From: Streptomyces canus 299MFChir4.1
GTDB taxonomy: Bacteria > Actinomycetota > Actinomycetes > Streptomycetales > Streptomycetaceae
Assembly (NCBI RefSeq): GCF_000383615.1
Contig: NZ_KB911588.1
Coordinates: 1 to 64,000, forward strand
DNA: 64,000 nucleotides
Direction: 5' to 3'
Position numbers and translations under genes: made by a program. The notes under the pieces are model-generated. The model was not told the DNA's origin and did not search any database. It saw only the letters and a program-made list of their open reading frames with translations. Shown piece by piece: positions 6,782 to 15,772 of the stretch; positions within the stretch are counted from its first letter, which is position 1, and each line of letters begins with the position of its first letter.

Positions 6782-9322
6782 TCAGTGCACGCGGATCACC
6801 TCCGCCGGCGGCATGCGCAGCGCGCGGCGGGTGGGGAGTTCGACGGTGAGGAACGCCGTGACCATGACCGTGAGCGCGGCGGCCGGCAGGAGCCACACCG
6901 GCCCCGCGGGCCAGGGCCGGCCGAGGAAGCCCTGGCCCAGCAGCGCCAGCGGCAGCGCGGACAGCAGCAGGCCTCCGGCGAGCGCGGCGGCGGCGATGAC
7001 CGCGGCCTCGCGGCGCATCATCGAGCGGATCTGGCGGGGCGTGGTGCCGCCCAGACGCAGGGCCGCGAGTTCCGTGCGGCGCTGGGCGGTCGCCGCGACC
7101 AGCTTGTTCGCGATGCTCAGCAGCAGGTACGCGAGCAGCACCACGATCACGACCAGGTTGATCCACACCTCGGGCGGGGTGTCGCTTCCGCCGGGCGCGG
7201 CCCGCGTGGTGGTCAGGGTCAGGCCGGGATGTGCCGTGGCCAGCGCCGCGAGCCGGTGTCCGGCATCGGCCGTGCCGTCGGTGCGCGCCAGCACGCTCTG
7301 GGCCAGGTCCGTCGTCGTATGACCGGCCGCCAGGTCGCGGGAGAGGACGATCGGGCCGAAGCCCAGGCCCCGGGAGTAGACGGCGACGACCCGGGCGACG
7401 ACCGGCGTCCCGTCGCCGAGGACCAGGTGCACCCGGCTCCCGGTCCCGGCTCCGCGGGTGCGGGCTGCGTCACTGCTCACGGCCACGGTCGCGCCGGTGA
7501 GCCCGTCGAGGCCGCCGTCCCGTACGCCGAGATCGAGGACGTCCGTCGCGTCCGGCGTGAGGATCATCGCGGACGCGGACTCGGTGTCGGGCTCGCCGAA
7601 CTGCTCGTACTGCCACACGGCCGTGGTCGTGGTGACCGGCGCGGCCGCCCGTACGCCCGGCGTGTTCCGTACGGCGGTGAGCGTGCCCTCGGGCAGACCG
7701 CCCAACGCCGGCGCGGTGAGCCGGTACGGGGCGAGCGTGCCGGTGTCCGTGTCGTGGGAGGTGGCGGCCATGACGGTGGTCTGGGCGAAGGTGTAGGTCA
7801 GGACGAAGACGACCGCCATGGCGAGAGGGCTGACGATCCCGGCGTTGCGCTGGGCGTAGGCGCGGAGGTTGGCCATCGCGAGCCAGGTCGGCGCGGAGAC
7901 ACCGGTACGCGTGCGCCGGGCCGCCGCGCTGCCCAGCGCCTTGATGAGGGCGGGCCCGGCGAGGGCCAGGCCGATCGCGCCGACAATGCCCGCGAGGGAG
8001 GTTGCCGAGGCTCCGACGACGGTGCGCGAGAACAGCGGGACGACCGACATGGTGCTCGCGGCGACGAAGAGCAGCAGGCCGGTGCGGGTGCGCGCGCGGG
8101 ACGGCGTGCGCGGTTCGCTGCGTGACTCGGCGACCGCCTCGGTGGCCGGCATCCGCGAGGTACGCCAGGACGCGGCCCGGGCGGACAGCTGCACGGAGGC
8201 GGCGGTCAGCACCAAGGTGGCGAGGGCGGGCAACGGGCCGATGGTCAGGGGGAGCTCGGTGGGCAGGACGCCTCGGTGCGCCAGTACGTCGTGGAACCGG
8301 CCCGCGAGCAGGTAGCCGAGCGCCACGCCGGGGACCAGGGCCACGCCCGCCACGACGGACGACTGCGCGGCGGCCAGTCGCCGTATCTGCCTCGGCGTCG
8401 CGCCCACCGCCCGCATCAGCGCCAGGTCGCGGCGCTGCCCGGCGACCGCCACGCCCAGCGCGCCCGCCGTGACGAACCCGGTGATGAGCAGCACGATCCC
8501 GGCGAGCGAACCGGACAGGAGCACGAGCAGCGAGCGGGCCGCGCCCACGCCGGGCGAGACGGCGTTGCCCCGCTCCCCTCCCGTGACGACCTTCAGGCCG
8601 GTACCGGCCACCCGCTCGCGAACCGCCTCGGTGACCCGGCCGGCGGCACCGGGCGCGGTTTTCAGGCCGATCAGGTCGACGGTGCCGGCGCGCGGACCGT
8701 CGCCGCCCCGGCCGGCGAGCCGTACGGCGGTGGCGTCGGCGAAGAAGACGCCCGCGCCCGGTGTGCCCACCACGGCGGAGACACGGTACGGCTTGGCGGG
8801 GCGGCCGTCCGCGACGACCTCGACCCGGTCGCCCGCCTCGATCCCGGCCGCCGCCGCGGTGGCGGTGTCGACGGCGATCTCGCCGGAACCGGCCGGGGCA
8901 CGGCCCTCGATGTGCGGCGCGGCCAGCAGCTTCGTCGAGGACCAGCCGTGGCCCGCCGTCCCGGGGTCGTCACCGGCCGGTACGACGCGGCCGTGGGCGG
9001 CGACGAGAGCAGCCGGGAAGTCGACGGCGCCGACCGCGGCGGTGACGCCGGGCAGCCCGGCCAGCCGGTCCGTGAGCCGGGCCGGGACCGGGGCGCGCTC
9101 GGGCAGGGCGATGGGCAGGTCGCCGCTCGGGTGGAACTCCTGGTCGGCCGCCACCACGACGTCCGCGCCGGCGAGGCGGCCGGGCGGCAGGTGGGAGCGC
9201 AGGCCGGACTCGGCGAGGACACCGGTGGCCGTGATGAGCGTGGCGCCGCCGAGGACCGCGCAGGCCACGGCCAGCAGTGCGGTGATCCGGTGGGCGGCCA
9301 TGCGTACCGCGAGAGGGAACAT
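6782..9322 (-). CDS. FtsX-type ABC transporter permease
   Basis: 846-residue membrane protein with two repeats of the MacB/FtsX layout: an N-terminal membrane anchor, a large extracytoplasmic region (about 45-245), a three-helix membrane bundle (about 255-385), a second anchor with connecting helices, a second extracytoplasmic region, and a final three-helix bundle ending in MPPAEVIRVH. Both bundles contain the conserved RRDLALMRAVGATPRQI-like and RRTELAALRLGGTTPRQI-like segments. Such permeases act with an MJ0796-type ATPase in lipid/peptide export or as mechanotransmitters, not as channels. It starts 7 bp after the ATPase stop, with GGAGAGG overlapping that stop, so the two are coupled. Confidence 0.93.
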   Translation of the reverse strand: MFPLAVRMAAHRITALLAVACAVLGGATLITATGVLAESGLRSHLPPGRLAGADVVVAADQEFHPSGDLPIALPERAPVPARLTDRLAGLPGVTAAVGAVDFPAALVAAHGRVVPAGDDPGTAGHGWSSTKLLAAPHIEGRAPAGSGEIAVDTATAAAAGIEAGDRVEVVADGRPAKPYRVSAVVGTPGAGVFFADATAVRLAGRGGDGPRAGTVDLIGLKTAPGAAGRVTEAVRERVAGTGLKVVTGGERGNAVSPGVGAARSLLVLLSGSLAGIVLLITGFVTAGALGVAVAGQRRDLALMRAVGATPRQIRRLAAAQSSVVAGVALVPGVALGYLLAGRFHDVLAHRGVLPTELPLTIGPLPALATLVLTAASVQLSARAASWRTSRMPATEAVAESRSEPRTPSRARTRTGLLLFVAASTMSVVPLFSRTVVGASATSLAGIVGAIGLALAGPALIKALGSAAARRTRTGVSAPTWLAMANLRAYAQRNAGIVSPLAMAVVFVLTYTFAQTTVMAATSHDTDTGTLAPYRLTAPALGGLPEGTLTAVRNTPGVRAAAPVTTTTAVWQYEQFGEPDTESASAMILTPDATDVLDLGVRDGGLDGLTGATVAVSSDAARTRGAGTGSRVHLVLGDGTPVVARVVAVYSRGLGFGPIVLSRDLAAGHTTTDLAQSVLARTDGTADAGHRLAALATAHPGLTLTTTRAAPGGSDTPPEVWINLVVIVVLLAYLLLSIANKLVAATAQRRTELAALRLGGTTPRQIRSMMRREAAVIAAAALAGGLLLSALPLALLGQGFLGRPWPAGPVWLLPAAALTVMVTAFLTVELPTRRALRMPPAEVIRVH

Positions 9323-9329
9323 GGTCTCT

Positions 9330-10082
9330 CTACCTCTCCGCCAACGCGACGAGCCGGTCGGCGAGTTCGGGCGCGGTGGGCGCGTCCAGGGCGTCGACCA
9401 CGCAGCCGTCGGCCATGACGAGGGTGCGGTGGGCCTGGGCCGCGGCGGCGGGGTCGTGGGTGACCATCACGACCGTCTGACCCAGGTCGTCGACGAGGGC
9501 GCGCAGCAGATCGAGGACCTGGTGGGCGCTGCGCAGGTCGAGCGCGCCGGTCGGCTCGTCCGCGAACACGACAGCCGGACGGGCCGCCAACGCCCTTACG
9601 ACGGCTGCCCGTTGCTGCTGGCCGCCGGAAAGCTCGGCCGGGCGGTGGCTGAGCCGGTCGGCCAGACCGACCCGCTCGACGAGGGTGCCCAGCCAGTCGG
9701 CGTCGGGACGGCGGCCCGCGAGGCGCAGCGGCAGCGTGATGTTGTCCTCGATGCTGAGGGACGGGATCAGGTTGTAGGCCTGGAAGACGAAACCGACGCG
9801 CTCGCGGCGCAGTTCGGTGCGTCGGGTCTCGTTGAGTCCGGCGATCTCGTGGCCGTCGATACGGATGCTGCCCGTGGTCGGGGAGTCGAGCCCGGCGGCG
9901 CAGTGCATCAGGGTGCTCTTGCCGGAGCCGGAGGGCCCCATGACGGCGAGGAAGGTGCCGCGCCGCACGCTGAGCGACACGTCGTCCAGGGCCCGCACTC
10001 CACCCGCGTACGTCTTGCTGACCCGCGCCAGCGCGATGGCGGGCGTCTGCCGCGCGGTGAGCGGCGCGACGGGGGCGCTCAC
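9330..10082 (-). CDS. ABC transporter ATP-binding protein (MacB/LolD type)
   Basis: 250-residue ATPase partnering the downstream FtsX-type permease. Motifs: Walker A GPSGSGKST, Q-loop FVFQAYNLIPSLS, signature LSGGQQQRAAVVRAL, Walker B AVVFADEPTGALD and H-loop VTHDPAAA. The start is a GTG at 10082 whose bases overlap the TGA of the upstream small gene (GTGA); a longer frame upstream is antisense to that gene and is not expected to be translated. The DEPTGALD and YNLIP motifs are typical of the macrolide/lipoprotein-exporter ATPase class. Confidence 0.95.
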   Translation of the reverse strand: MSAPVAPLTARQTPAIALARVSKTYAGGVRALDDVSLSVRRGTFLAVMGPSGSGKSTLMHCAAGLDSPTTGSIRIDGHEIAGLNETRRTELRRERVGFVFQAYNLIPSLSIEDNITLPLRLAGRRPDADWLGTLVERVGLADRLSHRPAELSGGQQQRAAVVRALAARPAVVFADEPTGALDLRSAHQVLDLLRALVDDLGQTVVMVTHDPAAAAQAHRTLVMADGCVVDALDAPTAPELADRLVALAER

Positions 10083-10312
10083 TTGTGTCCCCGCAGGTTG
10101 CGCACGACCAGGGTGCCGGCACAGAGCACAGTGACGGCGCCGCACAGCAGGTGCACCCAGGTGCGGGCTCCGCCGAAGGAGGCGGCCATGTTGGCGACGG
10201 TGCTGACCACCACCACCGCCCACAGCACGGAACGCAGGACGTCCCCGCGGGAGACACCGCTCGGGCCGTCGGCGGGCGGTTCGGTCAGCCGGCAGGGGTT
10301 CGTGTGCGTCAT
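10079..10312 (-). CDS. small two-helix membrane protein
   Basis: 77-residue protein with two predicted transmembrane helices (about 27-46 and 50-70) and a short positively charged C-terminus (VRNLRGHK). The start has a strong GAGGAAGAG ribosome-binding site. It is the first gene of the operon with the ABC ATPase and permease and overlaps the ATPase start by GTGA. It may be an accessory subunit of that transporter, but it has no family I recognise. Confidence 0.75.
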   Translation of the reverse strand: MTHTNPCRLTEPPADGPSGVSRGDVLRSVLWAVVVVSTVANMAASFGGARTWVHLLCGAVTVLCAGTLVVRNLRGHK

Positions 10313-10413
10313 GGCTCTTCCTCAACTCGCGCCTGGTGTGCGGCTCCTGCCGTCACCTCACCGACGCTATGAATCAGGACCCCCCTCGACCGATCCCGCA
10401 GTCCGCCCGGTTC

Positions 10414-10435
10414 GAGGTACAGCAGGCTGTACCTC
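10414..10435. promoter_or_regulatory. perfect operator-like palindrome upstream of ABC operon
   Basis: GAGGTACAG (10414-10422), CAGG spacer, CTGTACCTC (10427-10435): perfect 9-bp arms. It lies about 100 bp upstream of the small membrane protein gene that opens the ABC transporter operon, in a short gap before the eutC 3' end. The spacing and symmetry fit a dimeric repressor (GntR-, PadR- or TetR-like). No regulator gene is adjacent. Confidence 0.65.
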
Positions 10436-10479
10436 CCGGCTGTCGTCGGGCGCCCTGCGCGCGAAGAACCCGCTATGCC

Positions 10480-11229
10480 CTACGTCGGCGGAACCACCGC
10501 GTCCGACTCGTCCTTCAGGGCCACCCCCGTGGCCTCCAGTTCCCGCGCCCGCCCCATCAGCCCCGCCAGTTTTGCCGCCGCCCCCTCGTAGGAGAGCCCC
10601 ATCGGCGGCCGGATGTTGGACAGGCAGTTGCGGTCGGCGTCGGTCGTCACCCCCGGCACCGGCCGGTGCGTCAGGTACGCCCCCAGCGAGTCCGCCGCCG
10701 ACATCCCGGGACGTTCCCCGACCAGCATCACCACCATGACCGCCCCCATCGCGGAGGCGATGTCGTCACCCAGCGCCACGCGAGCCTGCTCGGCGAGGAC
10801 GACAGGAGCGACGGCCCACGACGGCAGCCGCTCCGTCGTCCGCCGTACGACGGCCGCCGCATGCTCGTGCACCGCCCGGCTGGACAGCCCGTCGGCGACG
10901 ACGAAGACCACGTCCCACTCCCCCACCGGCAGATGCGCCCGGTCGATGGCATGCAGTCGGCGCCCCAGATCCGGCCGCTGGAGATACGTCAGCCGATCGG
11001 GAGCCGCACTACGGACCCGTACCGTCGGCATCCCCGCCAGCCCCGCCACCACCGCGTCCGGGTCGAACGGCGAGTGCACCGCGTCCCGGGCCGCCGCGTG
11101 CGCGGCCTGGAGTTCGAGCCGGTGCCGGGTGGGCAGTGCGGAGCCGGAGCGGCCCAGCCCGATACGGGCCTGCGTGTGGCGACGCAGGGACGACCACAAC
11201 TCGCTGTCGCCCGGAGTGATCTGGCTCAT
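10480..11229 (-). CDS. eutC: ethanolamine ammonia-lyase small subunit
   Basis: 249-residue light chain of the adenosylcobalamin-dependent ethanolamine ammonia-lyase, which converts ethanolamine to acetaldehyde and ammonia. Typical EutC segments are visible: RIGLGRSGSALPT near the N-terminus, DVVFVVADGLSSRAVHEHA, GERPGMSAADSLGAYLT and DRNCLSNIRPPMGLSYEGAA. The start ATG overlaps the eutB stop (ATGA), indicating coupled translation and 1:1 stoichiometry. No eutA reactivase or microcompartment shell genes are nearby. Confidence 0.97.
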   Translation of the reverse strand: MSQITPGDSELWSSLRRHTQARIGLGRSGSALPTRHRLELQAAHAAARDAVHSPFDPDAVVAGLAGMPTVRVRSAAPDRLTYLQRPDLGRRLHAIDRAHLPVGEWDVVFVVADGLSSRAVHEHAAAVVRRTTERLPSWAVAPVVLAEQARVALGDDIASAMGAVMVVMLVGERPGMSAADSLGAYLTHRPVPGVTTDADRNCLSNIRPPMGLSYEGAAAKLAGLMGRARELEATGVALKDESDAVVPPT

Positions 11230-12614
11230 GCCGCGAGCTCCCTTCCGATGGCGGTCAGCGGATGTCCGCCCACCGCGTCCCTGATCGCCCCCCGGTCGTC
11301 CAGCAGCCCGATCGACTCCAGCCACGCCTCGAACTCCGGTGCCGGGCGCAGCCCCAGGACCTCCCGGAGGTACAACGCGTCGTGGTACGAGGCTGACTGG
11401 TAGTTGAGCATGATGTCGTCGCCGCCCGGTGTGCAGATCACGAAGGACGCGCCGGCCACGCCGAGCATCGTGAGCATCGTGGCGATGTCGTCGTCGTCCG
11501 CGTCGGCGTGGTTGGTGTAGCAGATGTCCAGCCCCATCGGCAGGCCGAGGAGCTTGCCGCAGAAGTGGTCCTCCAGGGCGGCGCGCAGGATCTGCCGGCC
11601 GTCGTAGAGGTACTCCGGGCCGATGAAGCCGACGACGGTGTTCACGAGCAGCGGGTCGTAGCGCCGCGCCACCGCGTACGCCCGGGCCTCCACCGTCTGC
11701 TGGTCCACCCCGTGGTGCGCGCCCGCCGACAGGGCGCTGCCCTGCCCGGTCTCGAAGTACATGACGTTGCGGCCGACCGTGCCCCGCTGCAGGGCGAGGG
11801 CGGCCTCGTACGCCTCGTCGAGCAGACCCAGCGTCACCCCGAAGGACGCGTTGGCCGCCTGTGTCCCGGCGATCGACTGGAAGACCAGGTCCACCGGTGC
11901 TCCCCGGGACATCAGGTCCACGCTGGTCGTGACATGGCACAGCACACAGGACTGGGTGGGGATCGCGTACCGCTGGATCACCCCGTCGAGCAGTTCCAGC
12001 AGGTCCCGTACGGCCTTGGGGCTGTCGGTCGCCGGGTTGATGCCGATCACCGCGTCGCCGGAGCCGAGCAGCAGTCCGTCGAGGAGGGCCGCCGCCACGC
12101 CCGCCGGATCGTCGGTCGGATGGTTGGGCTGGAGCCGGGTCGCCAGCCGTCCCGGCAGCCCGATCGTCGAGCGGAACGCGGTGACCACGCGCACCTTGCG
12201 GGCCACCGCGACCAGGTCCGCGTTGCCCATCAGCTTGGAGACCGCGGCGACCATCTCGGGCGTGAGTCCGGGCGCGAGGGCGGCCAGTGCCGCCGCGTCG
12301 GCTCCGGGAGACAGCAGCCACTCCCGGAACTCGCCCACCGTCAGCCCCGCCACCGGCGCGAAGGCGGCCGTGTCGTGCGTGTCGAGGATCACCCGGGTCA
12401 CGTCGTCGCTCTCGTACGGGATCAGCGGCTCGGCCAGGAACTGAGCGAGCGGCACGTCCGCCAGCGCCCAGCGGGCGGCCACCCGCTCCCTTTCGGACGC
12501 GGCCGCGAGTCCCGCCAGCCGGTCGCCCGAGCGTTCGGGACTCGCGGCGGCGAGCAGACGGGCGAGAGTGTCGAAGCGGTGGTGTCGACCGCCGAGAACG
12601 GACGTATAGCTCAT
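11226..12614 (-). CDS. eutB: ethanolamine ammonia-lyase large subunit
   Basis: 462-residue catalytic heavy chain with a TIM-barrel fold. Recognisable EutB segments include LMGNADLVAVARKVRV, RLQPNHPTDDPAGVAAAL, GDAVIGINPATDS, THSC-type segment PTQSCVLCHVTTSVDLM, FETGQGSALSAGAHHGVDQQ and NTVVGFIGPEYLYDGRQI. The last two carry the substrate- and cobalamin-contacting Glu, His and aromatic positions of the family. It is co-transcribed with eutC and divergent from an APC permease gene, giving a compact ethanolamine import and breakdown module. In a streptomycete this supplies nitrogen, and the acetaldehyde must be handled by enzymes encoded elsewhere. Confidence 0.97.
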   Translation of the reverse strand: MSYTSVLGGRHHRFDTLARLLAAASPERSGDRLAGLAAASERERVAARWALADVPLAQFLAEPLIPYESDDVTRVILDTHDTAAFAPVAGLTVGEFREWLLSPGADAAALAALAPGLTPEMVAAVSKLMGNADLVAVARKVRVVTAFRSTIGLPGRLATRLQPNHPTDDPAGVAAALLDGLLLGSGDAVIGINPATDSPKAVRDLLELLDGVIQRYAIPTQSCVLCHVTTSVDLMSRGAPVDLVFQSIAGTQAANASFGVTLGLLDEAYEAALALQRGTVGRNVMYFETGQGSALSAGAHHGVDQQTVEARAYAVARRYDPLLVNTVVGFIGPEYLYDGRQILRAALEDHFCGKLLGLPMGLDICYTNHADADDDDIATMLTMLGVAGASFVICTPGGDDIMLNYQSASYHDALYLREVLGLRPAPEFEAWLESIGLLDDRGAIRDAVGGHPLTAIGRELAA

Positions 12615-12763
12615 GGCGACGACGCTACGAGCCGCGTGTTGCGGTCAGATTTCTAAAGGTATGGTTGACAAACATTTAACGCCCCGAGACCCTTGCTCGA
12701 CTTATTCGGTCTACAGAGTTCCGGTTCGACACGTAGTGGACGGACAAGGAGAGGGGCCACCCG
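12615..12763. promoter_or_regulatory. divergent eutB / permease promoter region
   Basis: 149-bp gap with an unusually AT-rich patch (about 12645-12680). It contains a consensus -35 hexamer TTGACA at 12665-12670 on the plus strand. No strong -10 is seen at 17-18 bp, so an activator may be needed. The permease RBS AGGAGAGG lies just before 12764. Confidence 0.5.
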
Positions 12764-14272
12764 ATGGCAGTGGACGAGGGAGTCGCCCCCGCGGCGAAGA
12801 CGGACGGCGACGGCACGGTCCACCGGCTGAAACCCAACGCCATCGGCCTGCTCGGCGTGGTCTTCATGGCCGTGGCGACCGCCGCCCCGATCACCGCGAT
12901 GACGGGCAACGTGCCCTTCATGGTCTCCGCGGGCAACGGCATCGGCGCCCCCGCGAGCTATCTCGTCGCAATGGTCGTCCTGGCAATCTTTTCCGTCGGT
13001 TTCACCTCGATGGCGAAGCACATCACCTCGACGGGCGCCTTCTACGGCTTCATCTCCTACGGCCTCGGGCGCACCGCCGGCCTCGCGTCGGGACTGCTCG
13101 CCACCTTCGCGTACGTCGTCTTCGAGCCGGCGCTCATCGGCATCTTCTCGTCGTTCGCGACGGGGACGCTGAAGGACCAGACCGGGGTGCACATCCCCTG
13201 GTGGGCGTTCGCGGCCCTGATGCTCGCCGTCAACGCGATGGGCACCTGGTTCGGTGTCTCGGTCGCCGAGAAGCTGCTCGTGGTCCTGCTCGCCACCGAG
13301 GTGACGGTTCTCGCCGCGATGGCGGTCTCCGTCGCCTTCCACGGCGGCGGCCCGGACGGCTTCAGCCTCGACCCGGTCAATCCGGTCAACGCCTTCAAGG
13401 GCACGTCCGCCGGCCTCGGCCTCTTCTTCGCCTTCTGGTCGTGGGTCGGCTTCGAGTCGACGGCGATGTACGGCGAGGAGTCCCGCAACCCGAAGAAGAT
13501 CATCCCCAAGGCGACGATGATCTCCGTCCTCGGCGTCGGCGTCTTCTACGTCCTCGTCTCCTGGATGGCCATCTCCGGCACCGGCGAGGCGGACGCCGTC
13601 AAGGTCGCCACGGACAACCCCTTCGGGCTCTTCTTCGGCCCCACCGAGCGGTACGTCGGCCACTGGGCGGTCGACGTCATGCAGTGGCTGATGATCACCG
13701 GCTCGCTGGCCTGCGGCATGGCCTTCCACAACTGCGCCGCCCGCTACATGTACGCGCTGGGCCGCGAGGGCGCCCTTCCCGCCCTGAAGAACACGGTCGG
13801 CCGCACCCACCCCCGGCACGGCTCACCGCACGTCGCGGGCCTGGCGCAGACGGTCGTGACGGTCGTACTCCTGGTGGCGTTCTGGGCGGCCGGCAAGGAC
13901 CCGTACAGCGGCACGTACGTCCTGCTCGCCATCCTCGGCACCATGGCGATCCTGATCGTGCAGGCCGTGTGCTCCTTCGCGGTGCTGGCCTACTTCCGCA
14001 CCCACCACCCCGAGACCCGCCACTGGTTCCGCACCCTCACGGCCCCGCTGGTCGGCGGTGTCGCGATGCTCGCGGTGGTCGCTCTGCTGGTCTCCAACAT
14101 GAGCGCGGCGGCCGGCTCGGAGTCCGGCTCCCTGGTACTGAAGGCCACACCGTGGCTGGTGGCGGCCGTGGCCGCCCTGGGCATCGCGTACGCCCAGTAC
14201 CTGAAGCGCCGCGCTCCGGAGCGGTATCTGCTGCTGGGGCGGACGGTCCTGGAGGAGACCAAGGAGCGCTGA
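12764..14272 (+). CDS. APC-family amino acid / ethanolamine permease
   Basis: 502-residue inner-membrane protein with about 12 predicted helices and the APC superfamily fold. After a 25-residue cytoplasmic tail, helix 1 contains the family motif region GVVFMAVATAAPITAMTGN. FWSWVGFESTAMYGEES, about 230-245, is the conserved consensus amphipathic/TM6 region, and NCAARYMYALGREGALP is the loop after TM8. It is divergent from eutB, so ethanolamine is the most likely substrate; this is inference from context. The RBS AGGAGAGG is well spaced. Confidence 0.9.
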   Translation: MAVDEGVAPAAKTDGDGTVHRLKPNAIGLLGVVFMAVATAAPITAMTGNVPFMVSAGNGIGAPASYLVAMVVLAIFSVGFTSMAKHITSTGAFYGFISYGLGRTAGLASGLLATFAYVVFEPALIGIFSSFATGTLKDQTGVHIPWWAFAALMLAVNAMGTWFGVSVAEKLLVVLLATEVTVLAAMAVSVAFHGGGPDGFSLDPVNPVNAFKGTSAGLGLFFAFWSWVGFESTAMYGEESRNPKKIIPKATMISVLGVGVFYVLVSWMAISGTGEADAVKVATDNPFGLFFGPTERYVGHWAVDVMQWLMITGSLACGMAFHNCAARYMYALGREGALPALKNTVGRTHPRHGSPHVAGLAQTVVTVVLLVAFWAAGKDPYSGTYVLLAILGTMAILIVQAVCSFAVLAYFRTHHPETRHWFRTLTAPLVGGVAMLAVVALLVSNMSAAAGSESGSLVLKATPWLVAAVAALGIAYAQYLKRRAPERYLLLGRTVLEETKER

Positions 14273-14283
14273 CTCCTGGCCAT

Positions 14284-14332
14284 TGGTCGCCGAACAGCTG
14301 TCGGCACTACTGGTCGCCGAACAGCTGTCGGC
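14284..14332. repeat. 22-bp tandem direct repeat at regulator 3' end
   Basis: TGGTCGCCGAACAGCTGTCGGC occurs at 14284-14305 (split here only for description) and again at 14311-14332, a 27-bp period. The second copy encodes the last residues of the MarR-like regulator, and the first lies just past its stop. The arrangement looks like a local tandem duplication of the gene end. Confidence 0.85.
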
Positions 14333-14798
14333 GGTGCTCCCGCCAGCGCTCCATCATGGCCGCGACCTCGCTCTCGACGAACTCGAAGAAGGCGAGCGTC
14401 TCGGCCATGCGGCGACCCGCCGGGGTCTCGGCGCCGAGACTGCTCACCCCCTCGCGCAGCGCGCCCTCCCACCGCTTGATGACGGCCTCACGGTTGGTCA
14501 GGGCCTCGTACCACTGGTCGCCGTGCACCCGGTAGCGCTCCCGGCGGGAACCGGGCTCGCGCTCCCGGGAGACCATGTGCGTCTGGGCGAGATAGCGCAC
14601 CGCCCCGGAGACCGCGGCCGGGCTGATCCGCAGCTGCTCCCCCAGTTCGGCCGAGGTCATGGAACCCTCGTCCGAGGACAGGAGAGCCGCGAAGACCCTG
14701 GCCGGCATGCGCTGCATCCCGGCCTCGACGAGCTGGGCCGCGAAGCCCTCCACGAACTTCGAGACCGCGTCCGGGTCTCGTCCCCAAACATCCGTCAT
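14307..14798 (-). CDS. MarR/GbsR-like transcriptional regulator
   Basis: 163-residue winged-helix regulator. The HTH (about residues 45-85) reads MTSAELGEQLRISPAAVSGAVRYL and is followed by a wing with Arg-rich EREPGSRRERYRV. The C-terminal helix (LAFFEFVESEVAAMMERW) probably dimerises. It is divergent from the ABC exporter genes, with an inverted repeat between them, so it likely represses that exporter. The ATG at 14798 is assumed; an AGGGTGGTG stretch sits upstream. The gene end is tandemly duplicated just beyond its stop. Confidence 0.88.
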   Translation of the reverse strand: MTDVWGRDPDAVSKFVEGFAAQLVEAGMQRMPARVFAALLSSDEGSMTSAELGEQLRISPAAVSGAVRYLAQTHMVSREREPGSRRERYRVHGDQWYEALTNREAVIKRWEGALREGVSSLGAETPAGRRMAETLAFFEFVESEVAAMMERWREHRRQLFGDQ

Positions 14799-14821
14799 GG
14801 TCACCACCCTACGGGGCTTCA

Positions 14822-14860
14822 TACGCTTCCTTAACTTCACAAATTTCTGAAAGAAGCGTA
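14822..14860. promoter_or_regulatory. operator-like inverted repeat between regulator and ABC exporter
   Basis: TACGCTTC (14822-14829) and GAAGCGTA (14853-14860) are perfect inverted arms around a 23-bp AT-rich core that includes TTCACAAATTTCTGAA, itself loosely palindromic. Located in the 73-bp divergent gap, it is the natural binding site for the MarR-like regulator. Confidence 0.6.
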
Positions 14861-14871
14861 CGTTCTGAAGC

Positions 14872-15772
14872 ATGACGAAGGCCATCACCGTCTCCGGACT
14901 GCACAAGTCGTTCGGCAGGACCCACGCGCTCGACGGACTCGACCTGGACGTCGAGACCGGCGAGGTGCACGGTTTCCTAGGACCCAACGGCGCCGGCAAG
15001 TCCACCGCCATCCGTGTCCTGCTCGGCCTGCTGCGCGCCGACTCCGGCGCCACGCAGGTGCTGGGCCGCGACCCGTGGGCGGACGCGGTCGAGGTGCACC
15101 GCCGCATCGCCTACGTCCCCGGGGACGTGACCCTGTGGCGCAACCTCTCCGGCGGCGAGGTCATCGACCTCTACGGCCGGCTGCGCGGCGGTCTCGACCC
15201 CGGCAGGCGTGCCGAGCTGATCGAGCGCTTCGAGCTGGACCCCACCAAGAAGGGCCGCACCTACTCGAAGGGAAACCGCCAGAAGGTCGCCCTGGTCGCC
15301 GCGTTCGCCTCGGACGTGGACCTGCTGATCCTGGACGAGCCGACCTCGGGCCTGGACCCGCTGATGGAGGCGGTCTTCCAGCGCTGCGTGGAGGGAGGAG
15401 CGGCAGCGCGGCCGCACCGTCCTGCTGTCCTCGCACATCCTGAGCGAGGTCGAGGAACTCTGCGACCGGGTCAGCATCATCCGGCGCGGCCGCACGGTGG
15501 AGTCGGGTTCGCTGGCCGAGCTGCGCCACCTCACCCGGACCAGCGTCACGGCCGAACTCGCGGGCCCGCCCAACGGGTTGGCGCACCTGCCCGGCGTCCA
15601 CGATCTCGACATCCAGGGCCACCGGGTGCGACTACAGGTGGACACCGAACAACTCGACGCGTTGCTACGGCAGTTGAGCGAGTCGGGCGTGCGCTCGCTG
15701 ACCTCGACACCGCCCACGCTGGAGGAACTGTTCCTGCGCCACTACCAGGACGAGGAGGCGGCGGCGTCATGA
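14872..15772 (+). pseudogene. ABC exporter ATP-binding protein, frameshifted
   Basis: ATPase of an ABC-2 drug-type exporter. The first reading frame contains Walker A GPNGAGKST (about residues 39-47), Q-loop region YVPGDVTLWRNLSGGE, signature YSKGNRQKVALVAAF and Walker B LLILDEPTSGLDPL, then loses homology after AVFQRCVEG. The H-loop (LLSSHILSEVEELCDRVS) and the C-terminal domain continue in the +1 frame to the stop at 15770-15772. At about 15400, GTGGAGGGAGGAGCGG has one G more than the expected GAG-GAG-GAG run. The original frame then runs without a stop straight into the permease, so an uncorrected translation would be an 821-residue ATPase-permease fusion. A G-run sequencing error or a real one-base insertion are both possible. 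Confidence 0.82.
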
